The notes under the pieces were generated by a model that saw only the letters and a list, made by a program, of their open reading frames with translations, was not told the DNA's origin and searched no databases. A stretch of DNA of 64,000 nucleotides, taken from assembly GCA_016718205.1 (NCBI GenBank), contig JADKEB010000002.1, positions 1 to 64,000 on the forward strand. Reading direction: 5' to 3'. This DNA is from Saprospiraceae bacterium (lineage in GTDB: Bacteria; Bacteroidota; Bacteroidia; Chitinophagales; Saprospiraceae). Made by a program: the position numbers and the translations under genes. The stretch's first letter is position 1. The number at the start of each line of letters is the position of its first letter. Below are positions 53,710-64,000 of the stretch, piece after piece.

Positions 53710-54489
53710 TCAAGAAATAAGATACCCTCCATCGGATATAAACTCCTGACCTGTACAATAAGACGAGGCATTTGATGCCAGAAAAACGGCAAGTCCTGCC
53801 ATTTCTTGCGGATGAGCCATACGTTGTAAAGGCATATTGCTGGTCCAATGATCCAGGATTTCTTTATTGTTCCACAAGGCAGCACTAAACTTTGTTTGTA
53901 CAAGTCCCGGACAAATAACATTGGACCTGACACTGTAGGCACCCCATTCTTTTGCCTGTGCTTTGCATAGCATGATAAGTGCTGCCTTGGACACGCTGTA
54001 TATACTCAATCCAGGACTGGGCTTAAAACCCTCAACCGAACTGATGTGAATCACAGACCCCGAACCACTACTTTTTAGATGCGGAAGACAAAGATTGGAA
54101 AGTGTAAATGCAGCTTTGACATTGACCTGCATCAATTTGTCAAACAACTCACCTGTCATATCTTCTATGGGTCCGTATACTGGATTGGTAGCGACATTAT
54201 TTACCAGAATATCGATACTGCCAAAGTGGTTGTAAGTTTTTTCAACCAAGTTATTAAGTTGTGTTTCCTCACCTACATGACATGCTACGGGCAATACATC
54301 AAGGCCCATGGATAATAATTGCTGTGCTACTTCATCCACACTTTCCTGTTTTCTTGCAGCTATAACTACTTTCGCTCCAAACTCTGCTAAACTTTTTGCT
54401 ATACTCTCACCGATACCACGAGATGCACCTGTAACAATAGCCGTTTTACCTGTGAGGTCAAATCCGTTTTTTATACTGCTGTTTTCCAT
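53710..54489 (-). CDS. SDR family oxidoreductase
   Basis: The 259-residue protein is a classical SDR with an intact active site: TGASRGIG cofactor motif (residues ~19-26), NNVAT in place of NNAG, HISSVEG Ser, and Y-S-V-S-K. The C-terminal CPGLVQTKFSAALW and GQEFISDGGYL segments fit the DHRS4-like/carbonyl reductase subgroup. The substrate is unknown. Its start overlaps the stop of the upstream T9SS protein gene (the ATG shares one base with it), so it is probably the last gene of a three-gene operon from 56350. Confidence 0.85.
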   Translation of the reverse strand: MENSSIKNGFDLTGKTAIVTGASRGIGESIAKSLAEFGAKVVIAARKQESVDEVAQQLLSMGLDVLPVACHVGEETQLNNLVEKTYNHFGSIDILVNNVATNPVYGPIEDMTGELFDKLMQVNVKAAFTLSNLCLPHLKSSGSGSVIHISSVEGFKPSPGLSIYSVSKAALIMLCKAQAKEWGAYSVRSNVICPGLVQTKFSAALWNNKEILDHWTSNMPLQRMAHPQEMAGLAVFLASNASSYCTGQEFISDGGYLIS

Positions 54490-55613
54490 TAATTTTTGAT
54501 GATTTTTTGAGAAAAAGACATTTTACCTGAAGGTGAGAATAGTTGTATTAAATATAGTCCATCAGGCCAGTCCATTGTATTCAGCCTTGCAGCATTTCCG
54601 GAAAGTATTATATCAAAATGTACATAACTTCCTGACATATCTGAAACCAAACAAGTGTAGGATGTAGATGTTTCGCCGATTTCAATATCAATGTACTCTG
54701 AAGCAGGGTTGGGGTATATCTTAAAGCGTGTATCGATAGCGGTAAGGTCCACAGAAGACGTTAGAGTACCATCATCTATAAAAGTGACTCCCAAAAATGT
54801 ACCGTCCGGAGTATATTCTGCTGAAACTATGGCTTCTTTTTTTATATTGTTGTAGAAGTTGTAGGATATGGTTGTATCTTTTCCCAGAATATTCCCAAAT
54901 CCTTCCGGAATGTTGCCTCCTGCTATCGCAAATAAATCGACCCATAAACCTAATACCTTAATAAATACCTTTGCTTCGGAAATGACTTCCGCCTTTTCCC
55001 TGAGGACTTCATAATTTTTTCCATGCATTTTTATAGTTCCATAAGCATCGATCAATCCTCTCAGTGTATTTGATACCTGAAATCTGATACTATCCGGTTT
55101 GATGGGCAAACCTTCCAATAAAGTATCAGGAATGATGCGTGCATTCAGATCAATTCTGAACTCCCCCTGAGAAAAGGTAGTATTTATAAATTCTAGGGGT
55201 GCTTTTCTTAAGACTGGTCTTTTGTTGTATTTTATTATTAAATTAGTGTCAAGAAATTCATTCTGTCCTCCGATTCCTATTGCTTCCATTATTTGTGCCG
55301 TGGATCTTATATAAAATTCCTGACCGTCAGACAGCAACAACAAATTTGCTTCAGGAAAAAATGCGGCATCTTTGCCTGCGGAAGGTAGTGCGTATATTTC
55401 CCGTTGTTTCAATCCTGTTTTCAACTGGCTAAAATCCCATGTCTTTGGTCCACCGGTTGTTCCCATTTGCAATGCAGTAGGTACATTGATGGTGTAGATG
55501 GTTTTTAATGTATCTTCCGGTTTGGGAAAAACAGAATTTGTAATTCTCATCTGGGAAAAGATACATTGAGTCAAAATCACAACAAATCCCAAGATTAGAT
55601 TTATCCTTTTCAT
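54489..55613 (-). CDS. T9SS C-terminal sorting-domain protein (374 aa)
   Basis: A signal peptide (cleavage after CIFSQ) is followed by an extracellular region with no recognised domain (G-G-P-K-T-W-D-F-S-Q-L near residue 55 is typical of Bacteroidota surface proteins). The C-terminal ~75 residues are a T9SS sorting domain: FKIYPNPASEYIDIEIG, CLVSDMSGSYV, LYLIQLFSPSGKMSFSQKII. The protein is therefore probably exported across the outer membrane. It is 11 bases downstream of a predicted beta-barrel gene, with which it may act. Confidence 0.8.
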   Translation of the reverse strand: MKRINLILGFVVILTQCIFSQMRITNSVFPKPEDTLKTIYTINVPTALQMGTTGGPKTWDFSQLKTGLKQREIYALPSAGKDAAFFPEANLLLLSDGQEFYIRSTAQIMEAIGIGGQNEFLDTNLIIKYNKRPVLRKAPLEFINTTFSQGEFRIDLNARIIPDTLLEGLPIKPDSIRFQVSNTLRGLIDAYGTIKMHGKNYEVLREKAEVISEAKVFIKVLGLWVDLFAIAGGNIPEGFGNILGKDTTISYNFYNNIKKEAIVSAEYTPDGTFLGVTFIDDGTLTSSVDLTAIDTRFKIYPNPASEYIDIEIGETSTSYTCLVSDMSGSYVHFDIILSGNAARLNTMDWPDGLYLIQLFSPSGKMSFSQKIIKN

Positions 55614-55624
55614 AATTAATATTT

Positions 55625-56350
55625 TTAGTCAGTGTATTCAACTTTTCTTAAAAATTTGATTCCCACTTTGGCCTCAATGGATAGATTTCTCACTTGTCTG
55701 AGGCCTATGTTGATCGGTTGACTTGTCCAGGGGTCTATGATATTGAACAATGGTTGTTGCTCGTATTGAAAGGATAAATCCGGCTGGAGGGAAAACTCAA
55801 CAAAAACATTACTCAGATCAGAAACCGGAAGTTCAAAACCGCCACCGGCAGTAACACCATAATTGAATTTTCTTACAAACTCATTGATCGGATAAAATAA
55901 TTGCCCAAACTCAACATACCTGTCTAAATTAGTACTTATAGTATACTCACCTCTTATACCAAGGATAAAATATGGACTGTATTTATTAGTGTTGAGTAAA
56001 GATTTTTTAGCACCTACTTCAGCAACTATATTTCTGAATTGAAATCCCTGCTGTTCTGAAAAAACATTATTGAAACTAAAAAACCTGAATGAACTGCCTC
56101 TGACATGAAAACCAGCCTGAGCATATAAAGCACCTTTTTTGAATTCATCATATGACTCTATAAATAAGTCTCCATTTAATGAAAACAACGGATCCCGATT
56201 TACACTACCCCCAAAACCTCCATCACCCCAACTCTGGAAATTCATAGCGGCACCACCTTTGGCTCCAAACCAAAAACTTTGACCCTGGAGATCTGAGAAT
56301 GCTAATATGACGAAGAATAAAAAGATCAATTTTGAGGGATACGAACTCAT
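55625..56350 (-). CDS. predicted outer-membrane beta-barrel protein (241 aa)
   Basis: The N-terminal signal peptide (to SDLQG) precedes alternating strands with aromatic ends (FWFGAKGGAAMNFQSWG, KGALYAQAGFHVRG, YSPYFILGIRGEYTIS, YGVTAGGGFELPVS, NVFVEFSLQPDLSFQ, LSIEAKVGIKFLRK), as in small PorT-like or OmpA-like barrels of Bacteroidota. It is the first gene of the operon with the T9SS protein and the SDR. A TAATTTTG motif lies 18 bases upstream. Confidence 0.7.
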   Translation of the reverse strand: MSSYPSKLIFLFFVILAFSDLQGQSFWFGAKGGAAMNFQSWGDGGFGGSVNRDPLFSLNGDLFIESYDEFKKGALYAQAGFHVRGSSFRFFSFNNVFSEQQGFQFRNIVAEVGAKKSLLNTNKYSPYFILGIRGEYTISTNLDRYVEFGQLFYPINEFVRKFNYGVTAGGGFELPVSDLSNVFVEFSLQPDLSFQYEQQPLFNIIDPWTSQPINIGLRQVRNLSIEAKVGIKFLRKVEYTD

Positions 56351-56367
56351 AATTATTAATTTTAGGT

Positions 56368-56375
56368 CAAAATTA
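56368..56375 (-). promoter_or_regulatory. TAnnTTTG promoter motif of the beta-barrel operon
   Basis: TAATTTTG on the minus strand, 18 bases before the start of the 241-residue gene. Confidence 0.45.
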
Positions 56376-56466
56376 CAATTTATGGGTAAATTTCTGAATA
56401 ATAAAGGAGAATTGAGTTTAGATTTTCGAGAATGTTTTAAATTTTTCTTAGTTGTAAATCAAGAGG

Positions 56467-56697
56467 TTAAGGTTCTGGTAAATCAAATAACTCTTTGAGA
56501 TCCATTCCTAAGGCATTGGCAATTTTCTTAGCATGTGTAATGCTGGTATTAATTTTACCAAGTTCGATCCTGGAGATTTGACTTGCTTCAACGTCACATA
56601 GATTGGTTAAATGCTCCTGTGAATAGCCTTTTTGCATTCGGAGTGCTTTGACGTGTTTGCAAAATATGCTTGAGACGACCCACGCCAATGCTTTCAA
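56467..56697 (-). CDS. XRE-type HTH protein, N-terminus probably altered
   Basis: The C-terminal ~58 residues are a complete XRE helix-turn-helix (HVKALRMQKGYSQEHLTNLC, then SQISRIELGKINTSI, ALGMDLKELFDLP). The first ~18 residues (MKALAWVVSSIFCK) do not match the usual N-terminus of these short regulators, and they abut a CCCCTTCAGGGG repeat at 56712-56727, so the 5' end may have been replaced or the true start is internal. Predicted cytoplasmic DNA-binding protein of unknown target. Confidence 0.6.
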   Translation of the reverse strand: MKALAWVVSSIFCKHVKALRMQKGYSQEHLTNLCDVEASQISRIELGKINTSITHAKKIANALGMDLKELFDLPEP

Positions 56698-57153
56698 TAT
56701 TAGCGCTGGTCTCCCCTTCAGGGGTTGGGGGTAAGTATAGGCAAATGTAGCAAGTTAATTTTTTTCAAAAAAGTGCAATTCCATCTAACTCACTATATCT
56801 CCTTGATTATCAGTCCTCATTATTCACTATTATTAAAAATAAACATTCTTCCAACGAAGGACAAGTTAGCAAAGAATTTCTTTAATGGGGGCATTAACTT
56901 CTATTTTGTTATATAACAAAAGTTATATGGGCTGATATTAAAAAAGTTATTACCTTTGCAGTCCTCCTCCATACGCACCCGATGTTAAAGTGTATGAAAT
57001 CAGGTGGACTTCATCTGTGGTATAAGTATGGCTATTAAAATTGGCTGTGCTTTATCCTATGAGGTACATCGTAAAATATTATCTTGGTTAACTATACCCC
57101 AAAAAACCAAAATGATATTTTGTAATCGGATTTATATATTTAATAACAGGCCT
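56698..57153. other. intergenic region upstream of the RHS gene, with promoter
   Basis: Starts with the CCCCTTCAGGGGTTGGGGG repeat. It contains the dyad ATATAAC-AAAA-GTTATAT (56911-56928) and, 23 bases further, TACCTTTG (56951-56958), a perfect -7 motif. The putative start codon of the RHS gene at 57154 is about 195 bases downstream, so the transcript would have a long leader. Confidence 0.5.
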
Positions 57154-60100
57154 ATGTGTTACTACACTACTAAAAAGTTGCTTTGGGGGATGGTTTTCGC
57201 CTATGGGATTTGTGCTTTGCATGGACAGAATGCTTTGGTACCAGATATATTGCCGAGTGCAGATGCGACGGCACTGGGGAAATATGATAAATTTCAAGTT
57301 TCATCATATACGGGACAAGTAGATATTAGCATACCACTGTATACGTTGCAAGCAAATAATAAAACTATTGATCTTCGATTAAATTATGATGGGTCTGGCA
57401 TATTAGCAAGACAGCATCCGGGGTGGGTTGGACAAAATTGGTCATTGAAAGCTGGTGGAGTCATCACCAGAACTGTCCATGGTCTTGCAGATGAGTATGG
57501 CATGACCAATGGTCCAGAATACAACAATACTAGTTTTTCATACATTAGTGTCATAAAAAATGGAGGATTTATAACACCAAATCGAACGTCCACTATGGAT
57601 AGCTTAAAATCCTTGGCTGGGGTTCAAACACAAACTGGTCCTATAGCACTGGACTATGAGGCCGATGTTTTTAATTTTAACTTTATGGGTATTTCAGGAA
57701 GTTTTTTTCTTGACTGGGATGGTCAATGGAAGGTTATTTCGAATCAAAATATCAAAGTAGAATTTGATATCTATATAACAACTACATTATTCCATTTATT
57801 GAATTTATGCCAAATACTAATAATACCAAAAGATATCAAGATGTAATTAAAGGGTTTACGTTGATAGATGACGAAGGTTATCGCTATACTTTTGGACGGT
57901 ATAGTTTCCTAAATGGAAATGTACACACTGGCCAAAATGCAATAGAGTATTCAATATCCTTTCTCCAACAATATTCATGGGTTGCTGGCCAAAATCCATT
58001 TTTTAATGAATGGATAGCAACTGCCTGGCATATGACCAAAGTAGAAGATTTTAATATGAATACCATATTTGAATTAAGCTATGAAAGAAGCTATTTTACT
58101 GCACAACTTTACAATACGCTTTATGTGCAAGAAAAATTTTGCTCAGATGCAGATGGAGGGCTTTCAGCGAGCCATGGGAATTCAAATACGGTCGAAGGAG
58201 ACTATCAAGCAAATGGTGCATTGATTTCTAATTCATATTTAAAAGAAATTAAATCAAACAAAGGTGAACAACTTGAATTTATCAGAAGTAATGCCATTCA
58301 AAAAAAATTTGACTGGAATTTTCGATTTGCTACTTATACTCAATTTGTCTTATGCCCCTTGATCCAATGTGTTGATAATTATCCTTATCCTTTTCTCCAG
58401 TATCCAGGTTACTATAGTTTTAATCCCCAACAAGCACTGTCTAATCCTTTAAATGGATTGATGTGGATGAAACTGGATACCATTATATATCGAAAAAATT
58501 ATATTGGACAAAATACTTATATAATAAACGGAATTAAGTTAGAGTACAACAATAATGCAAATGAAAGATTAAACTTACAATCTGTTCATATTATAGGCAA
58601 TGACATATTAACAAACTCGAATGCCAACAAGCATTCTTATGTCATGGAATACAATAATTTTTCTCAGTTACCAGATTATTTAACCAGAAAATTTGACCAT
58701 TTTGGATATTATGACGGAACAAATGATTATATGCCAACTACTTTAGGCGCTTTTTTTAATTTTTCATTATGGCAATTGAATTACTACAATTCTAGGAATT
58801 CTTCTCTTTACTATGCAAAAATTGGACAGTTAACTTCCATGAAGTTCCCTACGGGAGGAAAAACAGAATTTGACTTCGAACTGCATGATTACAGTAGCAT
58901 ATTAAGCGATGACAGACAAAGTATTGTAGGTGAAAATGGGAGTATTGGCGGTCTCCGCATCAGAGAAATTAGATATTTTGACGACATTACTTCCAATTAT
59001 GTCAAACGTAGCAGATACTTTTATAAGCTGGGATATCACAATAATGGAAATCTCAGTAGTGGCATACTGAGTATAAAGCCGAGATATGTTTGGGACCATT
59101 GGGAATTGAATACTGCTTGGTCTCCAAGTCATGGATATTGGGAGTCAAAAGTTTCAGAAAATAATTTGATTCCTCTTACCAATTTGTATGAAAACCCAGT
59201 ATCCTATAGAGAAGTGACGGAAGTAAATGAAGATAACTCTTTTATGACCAATACTTTTATTTCTCATGTAGAAATTAAAGACCAACTGCCTTACACTAAC
59301 TTAATCCCAGAATATAGTCCATATAGTGAATTTACCGATATGGGCTTCTATCGTGGACGACAGAAAGAAACCTATTACTATTCATCGGATAATACACTGG
59401 TCAAATCAAAAAAATATTATTATAATTTGAACTCCATCAGCAATTCAAATGAGTATGGCATCACAACAGACGCTGCAGTAGCATATGTATGTCTTCCATT
59501 GAATGCAAATTATGCTTTTTATGGCTCAGCCAGAAAGATATATCATAAAAAGTTATTGTTGGACTCCATGACCACAACAGAACATTATGGGCCACTTGCC
59601 ATTTCGGTCAGAGAAAGTCTTAGATACACTGGTTACACCATCAATGGAAATGTCATTGCCTTCCTCATGCAAAAGTCCGTCACCAACTCTGATGGAAAGG
59701 TGTTTATGGATTACTACAAATACCCGTTTGATCATACTTCGTCCTATCCAGGCCAGCAAGCCCACATGACCAGCTTAGTGAATGCACATAGGTTTCCGGT
59801 AGTATATAAAGAGAAAAAAGTTAATGGTATTGTTTTCGATATACAAGAAAATCTGTTTTCATTGTTTGACGGAAAACCGATGATATCAAATGTCAAACGT
59901 AGAGAGTGCACGTGGGATGTAAATGGTGCAATGCAATGTGCTGATGATGATGCATCATTTGTAGATAATTACAATATGATATATCTACTACCCATCCAAA
60001 GCAGGAAAAAGGGATGGTTGGCAGAAAACCTGACATTGGGCTATCGTGGGTTGGTGACAGGCTGGAATTTTTCAAATCATAGTAAGACATATAACTACCA

Positions 60101-63100
60101 TCAAAATGATTTTTTGGGATCAATTACGGACGTAGATGGTCAACAGAGTACTTTTGAATATGATTTATTTGGCAGGTTGAAAAAAAGTACATTATATCCC
60201 AAAAATTTGACCAATACCTACAACTACCATTTCAGTACTTCCTCTGCCGACAAGAGCTACTTCAAAACCAACATCAAGTATCCTCTCAGTACAGACAGTG
60301 CCATCGACTCAGTAGTACACATCACCTATCTGGATGGATTGGGAAGGGAGATCCAGCAAGTCCACAAATATGGCGCACCCGATGCAGCCAATGATGTCAT
60401 ATCCAAAACAGAATATGATCTTGTGGGACGACCTTACAGAAATTATGAACGTATAGAAGCCTCCAGCAATCATGGTGCCTATTATAACGGAACATTTGGC
60501 GGTGGGTATAGCCAAACCCTGTATGAGGCCAACCCACTAGATCGTATCAGCCAGACGACACCACCTGCCTGGTATATTACCAATCACACTTACGGCACCA
60601 ACACCGTTCCACTCACCAATCCCGAAGGGTCGACCTATCCGGTATCATCGCTGATGCGCACGACCACCACCGACCCTGACAGCAAAAGTACCGATGTGTA
60701 CACAGACAAAATAGGCAGGACTGTCCTGCAGCGACAGCGAGATGCCAGCAATACCACGGATACCTGGACGGTATATGATGATAAGAGCAGACCGATCAAG
60801 ATCTATCCGCCCGGTACCAGTCCGTCCACTCCTGATATCATCTTTGAGTACAGGTATGATGGCGACGACAATGTGATATACAAGAAGGTGCCCGATGCCA
60901 CTGCGGAAGAATACCGGTACTCTGCCAGAAATCTGCAGACAGCCATGCGCAATGCGACACTGCAAGCTCAGGGCAGATGGAAGGTGACCCATTATGATGC
61001 CTATGGAAGAGCAGAAAAATGTGGATATCACACAGGCAGTGATCCCGGCACATCAGAGACACCGACCATACATACCCTGCTGGAAGAATATTTTTATGAC
61101 GGATACAATGGCAGTACGACCAATGCTGCACTCATCTACAAAGGCAAACTCAAAAAATCACGGATCAAAGTACTGGAAGATGGCGGAGCCAATAGCAACT
61201 GGGTAGAGACAGAATACAACTATGATAGCTATGGGAGGGTGGAGACAGAGACCATCACCAATCATCTGGGCGGCACAGAGTCCAAAACCTATACTTATGA
61301 TTTTGCTGACAACCCAACCACAGAAACACATATTATCTCCGGTGCCAATGGCATCAATCATGTGACCAAACATAGCTATGATCATCAAGGGCGTAAAAAA
61401 TATGATCACATCAATCTCAACGGTACAGGCGAACGTACCCTGGCAGAATGCAACTATGATCACAAAAATCAGATCATAGAGCGCAATCTGGGCAGACACG
61501 CTACCACGGGTACCCATCAGTATCTGCAGAGCCTGGACTATACCTACAATGCACAAGGATGGCTCACTCAAATCAATCAGCCCACACCATACTATGGTCC
61601 GGAGATTGACCCTTGTTTATTCTTAAATAAAGGACCTGCGATCACCAAGACGCAAGGTGCTATTACCAATACTGATGATACTGACCTCTTTTACCTTAAG
61701 CTCGACTATGATCTAGCGCCAGTGGGCAGCGGTGTCACGGCCAATCAAAATGGCAACATCACAACGATGTCATGGGGACATCGGTTCCAAACAAATGGAA
61801 CGTTGGCATATAACTACAAATACGACCATCTCAACCGAGTGACAGAAGCACTACAAGGCACAAGAAGTGGTACTACCGTGTACTTGCAAAATAGGTATGA
61901 TGAAAAATTTCAATATGATACCAGAGGCAATATCACCAGGCTGGATCGCAAAGCTATGATATACCAACCACAAATAAATTACTACTGCTTTAAACCGCAG
62001 ACGATAGATAGTCTCACCTACACCATATGGCCCGGAACCAATAAACTCGCACATGTGCAAGACAAAGCACCGTGTATCGCAGTGATCACCCTGCCGCCTG
62101 TCATTGATAGGGATATGCAGTATGCCGCCACACAAGAGATAAGGATTGAAGATACAGATGTGCGCTGTGGAGTCAATCTGAAGTTGATAGCCGGCAATGA
62201 GATCAAGATCATCGATAGCCTACACATACCATCATGTGGGGCACTGGTGCAGACGTACACAGGACCGTGCACCGATGCCAAATACACCGAAGGTTTCAAT
62301 CAGCAGAGTGTGAATAGGCTGTATGAGTATGATGGTGGCGGCAATATGACGTACGACCCCAATAAAAAGCTGACTTTCTACTACAACTATCACAATCTAC
62401 CCTACCGCATCGTAGGAGCAGAAAACGACCAGTTGCAGCTGCTCTATGCATCAGATGGCTCTCTACTTCAGAGAAAATATCTGAAAAATAATATCGTAAT
62501 CACCAAAACTGATTATCTTCGTGGTGTAGAGTACAAAAGTGATACTCTGGAGTCTGTGCACCACCCTGATGGCCGTGCCATCAAGAGCGGGAGCGACTGG
62601 ATCTACGAATACTGGATCAAAGACCATCTGGGCAATGTCAGGGTCACTTACAGAGATAACAACGGTGATAATATCATCGACTTTTCAGATCAAGGAAGCA
62701 CAAGTGTCCACAATTATTATACCTTTGGCATGGAGTGGATAAATCTTGCCGACACCTTACAACCACGCAATCTCTATCGATACAATGGAAAGGAGATGAT
62801 AGAGGAGATGGACCTGAATTTAGCGGGGTATGGCGCGAGAATGATGGATCCTATTCTTGGTAGATTCATCAATGTCGATCCACTAGCGGATCAATTCCCA
62901 GGATATTCTCCTTACACTTACGTACTCAATAATCCGATAAAATTGATTGATCCTGATGGGAGGGCTCCATCTGATTATGACAATGAATACGTTATAGATA
63001 AAAATACTGGGAAAACTGTTGAAGTTAGTAAAGCAGGTGGTAATGAAGTAGATATTATTCATTCTGGAACTATTAATGACGACGGCTCAATTGTTGTTGA

Positions 63101-63611
63101 CCCTACTCAAACCCAAGTAGTTCAAGTAGAGACAATTTCGAATCCAAATATTGAATACGGTGGATATAGGGCACCTGGTTTAAATATTGTTATAAGGGCT
63201 AATCCTGCGATACCTACTACGAGTAGTCCAATAGATGCGATTCCATTAATTGCATCGAATGGAGGTCGAGCTATTTTGAACTATGTTGTCAATGAATTGA
63301 AAGGCTTAATAATAAGCCCTGCAAAACCTAAAAGCGGGAGTTCAGGTGGTCCAGGCGCAGGTAAGCCATTTTCTGAAAAAACAAAAGATGCCGCTGAAGC
63401 ACAAGCAGGAGGTAGATGTGTATTCTGTCAGAATAAAACTGATAGAACACCTGGCTCTCCAAATAGAAGAAATACAGATCATGCTGATCCTAAGTCAAGA
63501 GGTGGAAATAATACATTACCTAATGCACAAAATACATGTCAAACTTGCAATCAAAATAAAGGCACAATGACAACAGGCGAATATCTAATGCATTTATTGA
63601 ATAGAAGATAA
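57154..63611 (+). CDS. RHS-repeat protein with C-terminal HNH nuclease toxin, one frameshift
   Basis: The first frame (from the ATG at 57154) carries a signal peptide (to CALHGQ) and a region with PLYTLQANNKTIDLRLNYDG and ARQHPGWVGQNWSLKAGG, as in Bacteroidota RHS proteins. Near 57770 the frame shifts and a 1,934-codon frame continues to 63611. It has a beta-rich module, many Y-D-x-x-G-R repeats (about 60100-62450) and the core ending FINVDPLADQFPGYSPYTY, then NNPIKLIDPDGR. After the core an AT-richer tip ends in an HNH-type nuclease: GRCVFC, N-R-R-N-T-D-H-A-D-P-K-S-R-G-G-N-N and CQTCNQNKGT. The export route is not clear. The DUF4265-like gene downstream fits an immunity role. Confidence 0.85.
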
Positions 63612-63622
63612 AAAGTTTAAGT

Positions 63623-64000
63623 ATGTTTGAAATTGATGAGAAAGTTTTTATCACACTCAACGACAATCAAGAAACTGAGTCTATTTGGGTATTAAAAAAG
63701 GTGATTATTTTATAGTAAGGAATATTCCATTTTTTGCAAAAAGGTATAGCGTTGGATGATTTAATCATGATTGATAAACAGGAAAATAAGATGTTTTATA
63801 AAAAAACTATTTGCTTTTCTGGTAATTCAACTTATAGAATTTTTACGAACAATGATATTGATTCATTTGACTTTTTTTGGAAGATATTAGAAGATTTTGG
63901 TTGCACCTTTGAAAAAGCAACGGAAAACTTATATGCCGTAAACGTTCCTTCTACTTCAGATATTTTTAAAGTTTATGAAGTTTTTGAATTGGGTGAGAAG
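63623..64000 (+). CDS. DUF4265-like immunity protein (frameshifted, cut by window edge)
   Basis: Starting 12 bases after the RHS stop, three frames join into one DUF4265-like protein: ETESIWVLKK, then GDYFIVRNIPFFAK, then IALDDLIMIDKQ, with SGNSTYRIF and WKILEDFGCTFEKA after it. The pattern E-S-x-W, x-N-I-P-F-F and S-x-S-T-Y-R is typical of DUF4265. The shifts occur at AAAAAAGG (near 63690) and AAAAAGG (near 63740), both homopolymers. It is probably the immunity protein for the HNH toxin. The C-terminus is beyond the window. Confidence 0.65.

Noticed and set aside
57004..57153. upstream start for the RHS protein
   Set aside because: The extra 50 residues have no signal-peptide character; the ATG at 57154 starts a proper signal peptide.
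60645..61571. several 95-137 codon minus-strand frames in the RHS core
   Set aside because: They are antisense shadows of the Y-D repeat region, which is GC-richer and therefore has few stops on the other strand.

Overview
The window comes from a Bacteroidota chromosome, most likely an environmental Saprospiraceae-like organism or MAG. The basis is type IX secretion (T9SS) C-terminal sorting domains, TAnnTTTG promoter motifs in front of many genes, an AT-rich base composition, and families common in this phylum (DUF5916, DUF2911, GH3/beta-lactamase fusion, UxaA-type sugar-acid dehydratase, RHS proteins with host-type cores). No rRNA, tRNA or CRISPR array was found.

Region 1 (1-9.9 kb) is an integron-type gene-cassette array with eleven attC-like sites. 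Each has an R'' core (RYYYAAC, usually CATAAC), an imperfect stem, and an R' core (usually GTTATG). The plus-strand genes lie between sites in canonical order, so an integrase would be expected left of position 1; none is in the window. The cassettes carry a DUF998-like membrane protein, a DUF3806-like protein, two DUF6934 modules, a HigBA-type toxin-antitoxin pair, an HExxH lipoprotein, a GNAT-like protein with a small partner, and two copies of a cassette without a gene. Three bicistronic cassettes share the same upstream sequence, which encodes the last ~18 residues of a T9SS sorting domain. That sequence holds both a TAnnTTTG motif and the ribosome binding site. An IS66 remnant sits inside the last cassette.

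Region 2 (10-20.5 kb) holds a flavin reductase, a decayed DUF2911 gene, a DUF5916 outer-membrane-type protein, a 182-bp MITE with perfect 19-bp ends and a 9-bp target duplication, a monoglyceride-lipase-like hydrolase, a Lys-rich protein, a decayed beta-lactamase-type gene and a penicillin-acylase-family enzyme. Region 3 (20.8-28.8 kb) is one minus-strand operon for oxidative L-fucose breakdown: mutarotase, sulfatase, lactate-oxidising flavoenzyme, UxaA-type dehydratase, two SDR dehydrogenases, a fumarylacetoacetase-fold hydrolase and a fuconolactonase. The likely end products are pyruvate and L-lactate, with lactate oxidised to pyruvate.

Region 4 (29-43.7 kb) has a transposase remnant split by a second MITE family, a gamma-glutamyltransferase, prfC, the 2-oxoglutarate dehydrogenase E2 gene, an arginine cluster (argB, argE-like, argH), an IS66 remnant and a beta-oxidation pair. 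Region 5 (44-57 kb) has two complete insertion sequences: an IS4-superfamily (IS1634-like) element duplicating TTTAAA, and a single-ORF IS66 element that splits an oxyR-like gene with an 8-bp duplication. It also has a gamma-carbonic anhydrase gene, a GH3/serine-hydrolase fusion, an SDR, a T9SS protein, a predicted beta-barrel and a small HTH protein. Region 6 (57.1-64 kb) is a large RHS protein with an HNH-nuclease C-terminus followed by a DUF4265-like immunity gene cut by the window edge.

Many conserved genes are broken by single-base indels, several at homopolymers (thiolase, FadB-like, gamma-carbonic anhydrase, RHS, DUF4265, DUF998, DUF2911). This looks like residual long-read sequencing error for at least part of them, so apparent pseudogenes without other damage should be read with caution.
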